DNA of 64,000 nucleotides from Amorphophallus konjac. Its lineage: Eukaryota > Streptophyta > Magnoliopsida > Alismatales > Araceae. Below the pieces are notes generated by a model. The model was not told the DNA's origin and ran no database searches. It saw only the letters and a program-made list of their open reading frames with translations. Position numbers and translations under genes: made by a program. The stretch is taken from positions 65,929,491 to 65,993,490 of the forward strand of contig CM040124.1 in NCBI GenBank assembly GCA_022559845.1. Reading direction: 5' to 3'. Shown in pieces: positions 47,900-58,441 of the stretch (position 1 is its first letter; the number at the start of each line of letters is the position of its first letter).

Positions 47900-49176
47900 G
47901 ATGCCCCTCCTTAACGTCCTCTTTGCAGGGGAGCGAGCGGAGGTGAAGCGAAAGCGAAATGGAACATGGAGATGAAGCGGAAATGGAGCGGAGTGGACCA
48001 AAAAGTGGGCGTTAAGGTAAACGACACCCGTTCTTTACCAACAAGTGATAGGAATTTTCTGGAAAACTTCGAACTAACCACAAGGAAATAGCCAACCAAA
48101 GGATGCAAGTCTGGAGGAACTAACAACTAAGGAAAGGAAACACGGCTAGCCGCCGAAGGCAATGGAAAGGAAAGAGAACTGACTAAACTCCAGAAAGGAA
48201 TCTTCAGCCAACCAGATCAAGCGACAGATTGAAGGAAACCTTCGAATTCAGAGTGGAATGCCTCCCCTTATTCGAGATTAAGAACACAGCTATTCACCAT
48301 CATTGAGATTCCTCGAACAGATGAAGATTATGAATGCTCAAATATGCGTATGATGTATGCTGGGCTAAAGAAAAAGAAATCGTTAAAACAAATGCAAAGA
48401 AGGATAAAATAATAAGATACTCGAGAATAATATTACTAGATCGGAGAAATCAGGGTCAGGACACCATCTGCAACCACGGCGTGCAGGACAGAACCATCGT
48501 CCCCAAATTTTTCCAATCTAACGGCCTATCCAACGATTAAACATGTGCACTTAGATCATCATCATTTTTGTTTAAGGGGAACATCAGATCCCAGAACACA
48601 TGAATGACCAGCCGGTTCTCGAGATAATATATCATAGATAACATATAGTAATGCATTAAAGGGATAAAGGAACGAGATACAATACCTGACTTACCTGCCT
48701 GACGAACGGTAAAGCATGATGTTGTTCATAACTTCAAAGAGGTTAGCCAACAATAAATATGAGAATGAAATAAGGCATAACCATCCATACGTCTTAAAAG
48801 CATTAATAATGAACATCATGGAAGAAAATGCAGCCATTCAATCATCAAATAGACCATTTCATTCATTAAGAAACTTGCAAGCTGTAACGGTCTATTGAGA
48901 GGGCGTCACACAAAGTAACGGACCAGGGCAGGGACCGTTAAAGAACGGCGGTTCAAATTCTTCAATGAAAATTCAGAACTGACCTGACGGTCTAAACACT
49001 ATGCGTCAGAGGATGTAACGATCTGGCGATAGACCGTCACATTTCCTGAGCATTCAAAAAAAACAAAATCGAACGGTCACGGCCATCATTCAAGCATTCA
49101 ACACTCAATCGCCCTCAAACGCCCACACACCCCAAACCAAGAAGACCACCGGCGACCACCCACGACCACCGATGAA
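47900..49176. other. Non-coding region between D 3' LTR and the PMD gene
   Basis: No supported gene. TRACG modules lie at 48883-49040, including TAACGGACC...GGACCGTTA near 48914. Region 49080-49176 may be the 5' leader of the PMD gene. Confidence 0.6.
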
Positions 49177-52100
49177 ATGGCCGACGACGAGCCTCCACCG
49201 CCACTGAAGAAGAGGGAGAGAGGGAAGAAGAAGGCCATCCAACACCTCCACCGCCGAATAGAACGAGAGGAGATGCCAAGACCCGTGGAAGAAGAAACTA
49301 GGGCGAGGGGGTCAACAACAGAGGAAGGAGAGGTTCCCACGGCCGAGGAGGACCAATGGGAAATCCCCATGGACGAGGGAGAGCCCAAGGAACAAGAAAA
49401 GAAGAGGAAGAGGGGCCAAGACCGAGAGGTAGGCCGTCCACCCTAATCTTTCAATTTTCAATTTTTATAGTTTTTATGTGGATGCATGCATGGATGGGGG
49501 GTAGATGAAGGGTCTACGAACCCATTAGGATCATATGTAGGCCTTTTGGCCAAGGTGAGAAGCCAACGGAATGCAAAGGGGATAATGCCCTCTAGCAGAG
49601 AATGTGACGGTCCTTCCAGGGACCGTCACAACTCTGACGCGCCACCCATGGTGCGTTAAAGCACTGTGACGCCCCATCCCAGGGCCGTCACAGTCACCAG
49701 TGACCCATAACTATTTTTAGGTTTTCAATTATTCAATTTTTTGTTTTATTTTTCATTTTAAATGCTTATGCAATGATTTTATGATGCAATTGACTAACTT
49801 ATGCTCTAAATGAATGCAGGGAAAGAGACGGACGAGGATCTCTTGGCTTCAGATCCGGGCGGTGTACCAAGCACTGCCTGATTACTAGAGAGAGAGATTA
49901 GCCGGCATGGGGTTCGCCGAGGTGCCGAGCATCAAGGTGATCCGTATGGATACGCCCCTGCTGTATGCTTTGCACGAGAGATTGGATTCATTCAGCAGGG
50001 CGTTCATCTTCCCGTGGGGTCACATGATCCCCACGCTGGAAGACATGGCGAGAATTGCCGGACTGCGGGTACACGGAGCCGCAGTGACAGGATGGACATA
50101 CAGAGAATACCGAGAGATGGCCCAGGAGCTGTTGGGACTAGATTTGATCAGACCGGGATAGATATCATCCCAGCTCTCGAGATCAGTACTGCAGGAGAGC
50201 CTAGGACTGAGGGGAGCAGCGATAGCCGTGGGAGAGCTACCAGAGGAGCATCTGGGCAGAGTGATTGACCAAGTGCGCCCACGAGAGGCGGCAGAGGCAT
50301 GACCAGAGGGAGATCGCATCTTGAGGCGCTTCCTGATGCTACTATTCGGGAAGCTCCTATTCGCGACTCGGGCAGATGTCATCAGCTGCAAGCTACTGCT
50401 GATGATCCAGGATTTGGGCAGAGTTGGAAAATATGCATGGGGAGCGGCGGTCTTAGCCTTCATGTTCGAGTCCCTCAGCACGACGGACCGACAGACGATG
50501 CTGGGCGGCTTCTCACCTTTTCTACAGGTAAATGCAATTTAAATGCTTCCTATATGATTTATGATTATGCAAATGCAAATGATTATGCAACTGACATTAG
50601 ACTTCTAACATGCAGATCTGGAGCTACATGTACCTCCCGGGCATCGGGAGAGGCACACTACTCCACCCCGGGCGGATCCCGATCGCCAGACGATGGGTGG
50701 TTGCGAGGGGCCCGGGGTCGATCATCAGATTGACCCGGGTGATCCAGGACGACTTGGATTCCCTCCCGCACACGACGGTAAGCCCGAACTCAAAAATACT
50801 TCTTAAATGCTTTAAATGCTTCTATGAATGTTCATGAATATTTCTATATGCTCCTAAATATGCTGACATGGACTATATGCTTTCTAGGTGAGATGGACCC
50901 CATACCGAGGCGAGAGCTATGAGGGACAGCCATGGGTGGACGCAGGCCTCTCGTACTGGGGACGAGACATATGGTTGCACTGCATCCATATCATCGAGCC
51001 ACTCCACTACCGACTAATCCTACGGACTCGGGGACTACACCAGCCCGAGGTGACCTTTCCACGCCGCAGTGACGAGCGCCCGGGCAAGTCAGTGAAAGGA
51101 ATTAGAGGTGACATAGATTGGTGCACCCGGAAGGTGAAGTACGTCCACGACTGGAACAAGCGGGGCAGAGTGGTGAAGGAGCGGGATGAGAGCGACGAGG
51201 CGTACTTGAAAGCCTTCGCTCGACTGTACGGGGACCGGGTGTATCGAGGTACCCGACAACCAGTATGCAACTTCTAAACCCTTAAATCTAAATGCTTTTA
51301 TATGAAAATGAACAATGCACTGACTCATATGCTTCCTAAATGCAGCTAGACCCCGAGGGAAGGATAGCCGAGCTCGAGGGGCTACTCCATGCCACCGTCC
51401 AGCAGCGAGACGAGTACCGGACCGCCTTGGAGCTTCTGGTAAGATTCCAAAAACCTTTGAACCAAAAAACTTATGATTATGTTTATGATTATGCAAATGA
51501 TGCCAACGTGATTGACTAACCATGATTTATAAATGCAGCGGGCTGAGGGAGCCCAAAGAGCGAGACCGGATGCCCCATCATCGTCATCACAGCCGGTGGG
51601 AGGCAGGGCCGAGCGTGACGCCGAGTTTGCCCGAGCGGTTGCTCGGGCCGAGGAGGCGGAGGCCACCCTCGCGGAGCGGGTAGGATGCTAAATGCTTTGG
51701 CTTAAATGCTTTTTAAATGCTTATGTGACTAACCATATGAAATGCAAACTACAGGCGAGAGAGTTAGCCACAGCAGCGGCCGAGGCAAAACTGGCTAGGA
51801 CTGAGGCAGAGGTCTTACGAGCAAAGGTGGCCCGATTGAGAGGAGAGCTTGAGCGGACGGCTACACAGATGGCAGACTTCGAGAGATACCAATCCGAGGC
51901 ACGAGCTGCGCGACTCGAGGCCCACGACATGAAGGTCAAGGTCCGGACCTTGGAGAGGACTATACGGATGATGGGCCGAGGATCGGAGCGGAGCATTTCT
52001 CAGAGCGGGGTGCCGAGGAGTGCTGCTCGTGCTGGATCAGTGGCGGACTACCTTGTCAGCTCCTCCGGCCAACGGAGGAATGAAAGGGCAGAGAGGGGTC

Positions 52101-52192
52101 AGCAGGAGGAGAGCGCCTCCATAGCACCACCGGCGAGGAAGCCGGAGGGTGGAGATGATGATGGTGGCCTGGCGGATAAGCCGGCCGAGTGA
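49177..52192 (+). pseudogene. Plant mobile domain (PMD) gene, seven exons, three in-frame stops
   Basis: Exons inferred from frame and GT-AG sites: 49177-49428, 49820-50527, 50616-50777, 50888-51262, 51346-51438, 51539-51679 and 51755-52192. Exon 1 is acidic/basic and charged. Exon 2 has the PMD signature (FIFPWGHMIPTLEDMARIAGL, here quoted in full at 21 residues' core FPWGHMIPTLEDMARIAGL) and later LMIQDLGRVGKYAWGAA. Exon 3 has IWSYMYLPGIGR, and exon 4 WTPYRGES to the PMD end. Exons 5-7 encode a long alanine/arginine/glutamate coiled coil. Stops at 49886 (TAG), 50159 (TAG) and 50300 (TGA) are all in exon 2 with no frameshift. PMD proteins occur both as host genes (MAIN/MAIL1) and in transposons; here the LTR next door and antisense position point to a captured transposon gene. 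The donor of exon 4 (GTATGC) is the least certain. Confidence 0.75.
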
Positions 52193-53567
52193 TGCGTTTT
52201 GATTTTTCTTTGGTTATCACTTTTACTTGTACATAACTTATGATGAAAATGGAATGAGAATTTCTTTTTGGACTTTTGTTTGTTCTTGTAAATGTGTGAA
52301 CGGATGTGTGTATGTGATGAATGCAGGAACAAATGTGTGAATATGTGATTGGAAATGCAGGAAATGCATGTGGACATGTATGGATGAAATGTGTGGATAA
52401 GATGATGTGTGGATGAAATGCGATATGGGAGATGGACAGGATGAATGGAAGTGTGTGAGACCGCCAGGTCTGAACAGAGGCAGAAAGGAATAGCACAATC
52501 TCAGCAGCAGACAAAGTAACGGTCTAGGTCCGGACCGTCAAGATCAAGCAACGCATCAGATGGGGGCCGTGAGAGAGGACAGAGCCCAAAATTTCAGAAC
52601 TGAGCAGCAGGAAGAGTGACGGTCCATGGCCGGGGCGTCAGAGATAAGTAACGGCCAAATGCTAGACCGTTAAAGATGGCAGAGTAGGATTGAACTATGA
52701 ATGCACTGACTATACTCATGAGTGTACAGACCTTGCCAAAGTGATGTATAGACATTGGAGTGTAGACGACCAAACGACGTACAGACTTCGTTTTTAGCAA
52801 AGGACGCTCAGACTTGAAGAATGTATGGACTTTGGACGAGGAAGGTATAGACTTTGGGTATGCATGGGATGTATAGACTTCAAATGATGTACAGACTTGG
52901 GTAGACTTGGGATGTGCAGGAAATGTAACGGTCCAAGCGCAGTGCGTCACCAAAGATAACGGCCTGATGCTAGACCGTCAAGATTGACATAACGAGATTG
53001 TGTTAAATTAAACCCATAGGAAATGTGACGACCCAGAGCTGGCGCGTCAGAGGAAAGTGACGGCCCCACGATAGACCGTTAGAGGCTGAAGCGCACTCCG
53101 AGACGGATTATGCCGTGAGAGGCAAAATCCGAGATAAGAAACCCTCAATCCACTCTAGACTTCTCCCAGACTTAAGATAAAGCCTTCCAATCCAAATCTT
53201 ATCTCTTTAAAGCTAAAATCAAGCCTTTAAGACTTGGAAACTTAGCCAAAATCGTATCTTTGCTGAATTCTCTGCTAGAAGGCTGAAAAAACTTCTCCTA
53301 AGGGCAGGAAACAAGATGAAGAGAAGCTTTGAGATGATGGCCATGGAGGAGAAGGTCTACACCGGACCTAAGGCTACGAGGAAAGAACACGGAGAGCTGC
53401 AAAGGCTAACCTCGATTCCCAAACATCTAAGCTCCAATGCTCAAAGGGTGGTAAGCTCTCTATGACTTAGCCAAGTTCAGAAATTTCTGCACTTCAATTC
53501 CTTCTCATGATCTTCTTCTTCTTCTTAGCCTCTTCCTGGTCCAAGATGCTATTCTAATCTGAAGTGG
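52193..53567. other. Non-coding region with TRACG modules and an E-type box array
   Basis: TRACG...CGTYA modules lie at 52514-52541, 52614-52672, 52924-52981 and 53025-53085. Between them, at 52722-52910, are about ten TGTAYAGACTT-type boxes identical in style to those in the LTR of element E. 53100-53567 may be the leader of the next gene. Confidence 0.75.
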
Positions 53568-53896
53568 ATGGCTCCCATGGTAAAGGCACTCCCTTTAGAG
53601 GTCACATCAATACTTAAAGCGTGGCACCTTCAACCTCTTTTAGTTTTAGGGAAGAATTTCCAGAAAGTGACATTAGATTGGCCTAGTATTTCAGCCCTCA
53701 TAGAATTGTGGCATCCACAAACACATACCTTCATCTTCCCTACCTTCGAAGCAACAGTCCTATTAGAGGAGGTAGAAACCTACATAGCCCTTCCTAAGAC
53801 TAAGGTGGGGGATGAAGACCTAGTTTACTATACCGTTGAGCCTATCGACCCGTCCTTGATCTTGAGTGATTTCATTCATAATCCAAAGGACGTAAG
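53568..53896 (+). CDS. DUF7745/PMD-like ORF, 5' part (split by element F)
   Basis: ATG at 53568, the first in a frame open to the insertion site of F. It contains IELWHPQTHTFIFPTFEATV then LLEEVETYIALP, the pattern of plant DUF7745 proteins (a conserved Trp, then THTF, then an E-rich T/LLEE stretch), related to PMD proteins. 109 full codons lie left of F, the next continuing at 63147. The codon at the junction is completed by the bases after the right TSD. Such ORFs are mostly known from transposons. Function unknown. Confidence 0.65.
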
Positions 53897-55480
53897 TGTT
53901 AGTGTTGATGTGCTACAGGCCAATTTCGGGTCGGGTAGGCCCAATAGTTGTACGATCTTGTTCATTAATAAAGTGGTGTTTGAGCGTAAATATGCGATTG
54001 TATTACTTTACGTTGTCCCTAGGATATGTGGTTGTAAAGTTAGCTCGAGATGGGATCTCGAACATGAGATTGACTTTACATGTACACATACCTTAAACTG
54101 TTCCTGGTTGGAGGGTAATCACTCGGGGATTTTGATTACCTATTAAACCAGTACACATGATGTGTCAGTGACCAGTCTCATGGTCATTGGTGCGGGACAC
54201 CAACACATATATGTAGGTGTATGTCCTTGGAGGATGTGCACTGAACTGATCTGCTATTGGATCTTCAGATGGTTGATTAAACCTAATGTCAACTGAAGAT
54301 CCAACGGTCTCAGTAGCATCGTTGGTCCTTTGACCTGAGACATTGATCGGATCTTACACGAGGATTGGAATAGTTTAATTACTTGACTAAGTGACTTTAA
54401 CCATAAGTCATGAGTTGCCGAGTCGTTAACCACTCCAGGATACGTATGAAGATCGTCAATGGTCAAGAAGGGATCGCTCACTGTCAGGTATATATCAGAC
54501 AGTTAATGGGTCATGACATTGACGTTCCGTTAAATCCCTGGCCAGGGTCGTATGAGTTCGTTTAGAACGGACGTCATACACTTTAAGGAGGTCATAGTCA
54601 AATGGCACGATCATGGGGTTTGACAGATACCGTACCCTCGATCGTACCAGACTCATAGAAGGAGCGAGGGATTATATCGATGCGGTAACTGTGGACTTAC
54701 AGGTACCATACATGCTGGTTTAAACCCGGCGTCATCTAGGATCACGCGGATTTACTTGACCCAACGTGATCGAAGGTTCGGAATGAATTAAACTATTATT
54801 CGGCTCTTGTAGAAGCGAATAATATGTTTAATTTACTTCTAATTTGGAATTAGAAGTTAATGGGCCTTAAACTAGAGTGACTATGGGCCTAGAGGATCAC
54901 ACACAATGGATTCTTGGGTGACGGATAATTATTATACAAATGTATGTATTATTTCCTTTTAATTCCTTTTGGAAAGGAGTGTAAACGGAGTTTAATACAT
55001 ATGTATAATATGAGATATGACATATATACAGTTTCGGTCTTTTAGAACCATTTTCTAATAAACCTAAACTCTATATATAGCTACCTACGTGAAGCTCATT
55101 CGAGCCTTCACTTCTTCCAACCTCTTAAGCTTAAGCAAACACATAAGCTTAAGAGGAGGATTAGCCTCCCCCTTTCTCCCTCTTGCTCTCTCTCTCTCCA
55201 GAAGGTGATAGAGCCGGGGAAGGTCGTGCCGGGGAGGTACCGTCGCTGCGCAAGGGTCCGTGTGGATCTGCTCTAGAGGCCGTACAGCTGTGCGGCTCGG
55301 TTTCTCTGCATCGGGCTTAGCGGACAGCGTTGTTCCGCGCAAGATGAAACACGCAACCCATAATTAGGGTATTAGAAACACCGATTAGAGCACAGATTAA
55401 GCTTTCCATAACACCGGAATCGGGCAAATTAATTTTTGTTATCCGCTGCGTTGCCCGTAGGTGCTGTGCGAAACTTTATA
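53897..55480 (+). repeat. 5' LTR of element F
   Basis: It starts TGTTAGTGTTG. A TATA box (TATATATAG) is near 55072-55080. The last dinucleotide is TA while the 3' LTR has CA. Confidence 0.93.
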
Positions 55481-55481
55481 G

Positions 55482-55497
55482 TGGTATCAGAGACAGG
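55482..55497 (+). promoter_or_regulatory. Primer binding site of element F
   Basis: TGGTATCAGAGACAGG begins 2 bases after the LTR and is complementary to initiator tRNA-Met. Confidence 0.9.
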
Positions 55498-57639
55498 TTC
55501 GCGCTCTGGTCAGTGTTTTTATTACCGTTTAGAACCATATTTGAAAGGGGATTAAATGCTTTAATTGTTAATGCTAGAAAGGGATGTTGGACATCCCTGT
55601 TCTTCCAGGATGCTGGGCATCCCTGGAGCAAATTTTTTTTTTTTTAAAAAAAAATTGGTTGGCACGTTTTGGGCGCACTGCGTCCAGGGCGCTGTGCGCC
55701 CGCGGGTGCACCCGCGTGGGTGGGCGCCGCCCAAGCGGAACGCCCGCGTGGCGGGCGCCCGCAGGCGGCTCCCGCAACCCGCGGGCGAGCACCGCATGGC
55801 GGCCCCTGCCGTGGCCCACGTGGCGGGCGCCGCGCGCCCTGCGGGCGCGTGGGTCAGCGCCCGCGCGCGCGGGAAAGAGGCGCTGCGCCAATTTTTTTTA
55901 AATAAATAAAAAATTGCATTTTTCCCTTTTTTAATTTATTGTGCTCATATTAATAATATATATATTAGATATATATATTAAAATGTACAGTAAATTAAAT
56001 CGAATTTTATCTAGTAAGTTAAATAGTGTTATCTCAATGGTAAATGTCAAATGTTAAATTTTATTTAACCGGGTTGAATTTACCGAGATGAGATAATTAT
56101 TATTTACCTTGGGATATAATGGTAATAATTGAAGTTACTTCAGGAAATTTTAATTTTTAAATTTTTAATTATTAGATAATTAAAAAATATCAAATTTTGA
56201 ATTTTATTGAAGTTAAATGTGAAAAATTTAATTATCTGAATTTTTAATTATTAGATAATTATTAAATTCAAATTTTAAATTTTAGAAAATTACTAATTGA
56301 GGATAATTGAATTATTTAAATTTATTTTCAAACAAAAATTATTGGATAATTAGTTTGAATTTAAATTTAAAATTATTGGCATGTTTAAATTTTGAATTTA
56401 AATTTGATTATTGGATAATTAAGTTTAAATTTAAATTTAATTAATTATCTCAATTAGATGCCCCTGTAGAAAATGATGGTTCTTTACGTGCTCTACTTTA
56501 ATTATCTTGTATTGGCCTGCTTGTGTGTTTAATTTTAGTTAATCATGCTTTGATTTTTAAAATTAAACAAAGCTAGCCTGTTTTTATTTGCACATCCCAT
56601 TTTTAAATTCAAAAGTAGGGATTATTTTCTGAAAATAACCCTTGATTGATTTTATTTGAATGGGTTGGCAAGTGATCATGGACTTGGATTAATGTAATTA
56701 ATTGGGGTCTGCGAACCTCCTTTCTCTCTCTGTTAAAATTCCAATGTACTTCTATCTTCCTCCATTGTTGTACTCGCCCTAAGGGCTGCTGGAATTTGAG
56801 TCACATGTAATTTAATTTTTCCGGCCTGCGTGCCGTGTAAAAGTTGTAATTAATGCGGCGTCGGAGTCTGAAAGCGAGGAGCACACCCGACGAGGACGAT
56901 CCAGCTGCTTCGGAAGCGGGCCGGATGTCTTAGTTACATTAGGGTTAAAGTCCATGATCACTTGCGTTTATTTTTACATTGGATGCATTTATTTTGTGCA
57001 AACTACTAGGTACGGTAAATATATTGGATATATTTATATTACCACCTAGGGTGAGATCAAGATAAAATTAAATTCCCTCGCGTTTAAATTTTAGATCTGG
57101 TAAGCGTGGCTCTAGGAGTCGTCGTGGCCCTCCATCATTATGGAGTGAATGAACGTCTTCATTTCATGGATTTGTTGTGCTTTCCACAAGGTCCATGAGT
57201 TTGGGGCGGGATTAAACTCCAAGGCTCGGCCTCAATGGGGTGAGGAATTGAACTCGGCTTGTTGTGCTTTCCACAAGGGTCGGGTCATGAACTCATTGCT
57301 ATGTAGTAATGATGGTTAGATCTAACCGAGAATATCCTTTGTTGTGCTTTCCACAAGGGGATGATTTCTCGGGGGCCGAATATCGGATATTGCATTAGAT
57401 GCAAGTGCTTGTTGACTGCCCTTGAGATGGTGTATGGCTTGTTGTGCTTTCCACAAGGTCGTACATCAGTCTCGTTGGGATTCCGACCCACTAGGTAGAT
57501 CTCGTTGATCTCCCGTTCTATATACTGAGGGTTATATAGTCCGATCGAAAAATAGTGGGACTAACTAAGATAGAAAACCACATCTAAGTTAGAATTTGAA
57601 CACATGCTAAGTTGTCTTTTATTTCTTATCCAGATTACA
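55498..57639 (+). other. Long leader of element F with structured repeats
   Basis: It holds two hairpins (55581-55597 and 55605-55626) and a GC-rich island (55659-55887) between A/T inverted repeats (55628-55658 and 55888-55917). An AT-rich stretch (55920-56460) has four copies of AATTATTRGATAATT. Four copies of a 20-bp TTGTTGTGCTTTCCACAAGG motif lie at 57171, 57258, 57338 and 57438. The ORFs across the GC-rich island are composition artefacts. No gene. Confidence 0.85.
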
Positions 57640-58440
57640 ATGTCGTCGTCCAACCCCCTCCGCGGCATCTTGGATGCAAATAGATTAACTGGACCGAACT
57701 ACTCGGATTGGCTGCGTAATCTACGCATAGTCCTTACCGCCGAAAAGATTGCGTACGTGTTGGACACGGTTCATTCTGAGCCAGCTCCTGATGCCGACGA
57801 GGGCGAGTTACTGGCTTATGCCAAGTGGTCTGAGGACTCCTCCCTTGCCCAATGTTACATGTTGGCCTCTATGGCTCCCGAGCTACAGAGGCAATTTGAA
57901 AAGACTGATTGTAGAAGTATACTTCTCAATCTACGCCAGCTCTTCGGGGAGCAGGGTAGGATTGAGAGGTATGACATCTCCAAAAGGCTTTTCAGGAGAC
58001 GGATGTCTGAGGGTTCATCAGTACAGGCCCATGTACTGAAAATGATGGAGTGGATTGAAAGACTCAATGCATTGGGGTTCAAGTTGGATCTTGAACTATG
58101 CATTGATCTTATACTCCAGTCATTGCCGATTCCTTTTCTTCCTTCATCATGAACTTTAACATGAACAGGATTGAAGCAACTCTCCCAGAGCTGCTCAATA
58201 TGTTAAAGAGTGCTGAAGGAACCATGCAGAAAGATAAACCATCTTCGTCTGTAATGGTTATTGGCCGGGCCAACAAGAAAAGGAAGGCCTCTCAAATATC
58301 CACACGAGTAACAAAGGGAAGGGAAAGAAAAAGGCCACGGGTAAGCAACTCGCCAAAGTTGACAAAGGGAAGGGCAAGAAGAATGAAAAGGAAGACAAAT
58401 GTTTTCGATGCGGGGAAACTGGGCATTGGAAAAGGAATTG
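57640..58440 (+). pseudogene. Gag of element F (two frame changes)
   Basis: ATG at 57640. A copia-type Gag domain (NRLTGPNYSDWLRNLRIVL near residue 12, then QLFGEQGRIERYDISKRL) is in frame 1 to about 58140. Its end (RIEATLPELLNMLKSAEG) is in frame 3. The CCHC knuckle (CFRCGETGHWKRNC, 58400-58441) is in frame 2, continuous with the protease. Two frameshifts within 300 bp show decay. Confidence 0.85.
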
Positions 58441-58441
58441 C

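Larger units (their letters stand above)
46170..53100 (-). mobile_element. Element D: 3' part of a Tat-like element with an antisense gene (right end uncertain)
   Basis: A 3' LTR, polypurine tract, long 3' region and an antisense multi-exon PMD gene. Extra genes between pol and the 3' LTR, sometimes antisense, are known from plant Tat-lineage Ty3/gypsy elements. The TRACG modules characteristic of its LTR continue to 53075, supporting one element to about there. No pol is present in the window. Confidence 0.5.

Noticed and set aside
53896..54146. Continuation of the DUF7745-like ORF into 54146, and an ORF at 61571-61807
   Set aside because: Both lie in the LTRs of F; the real continuation is at 63147.
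55565..55909. Overlapping Ala/Arg-rich ORFs on both strands
   Set aside because: All frames of the GC-rich island are open because of composition.
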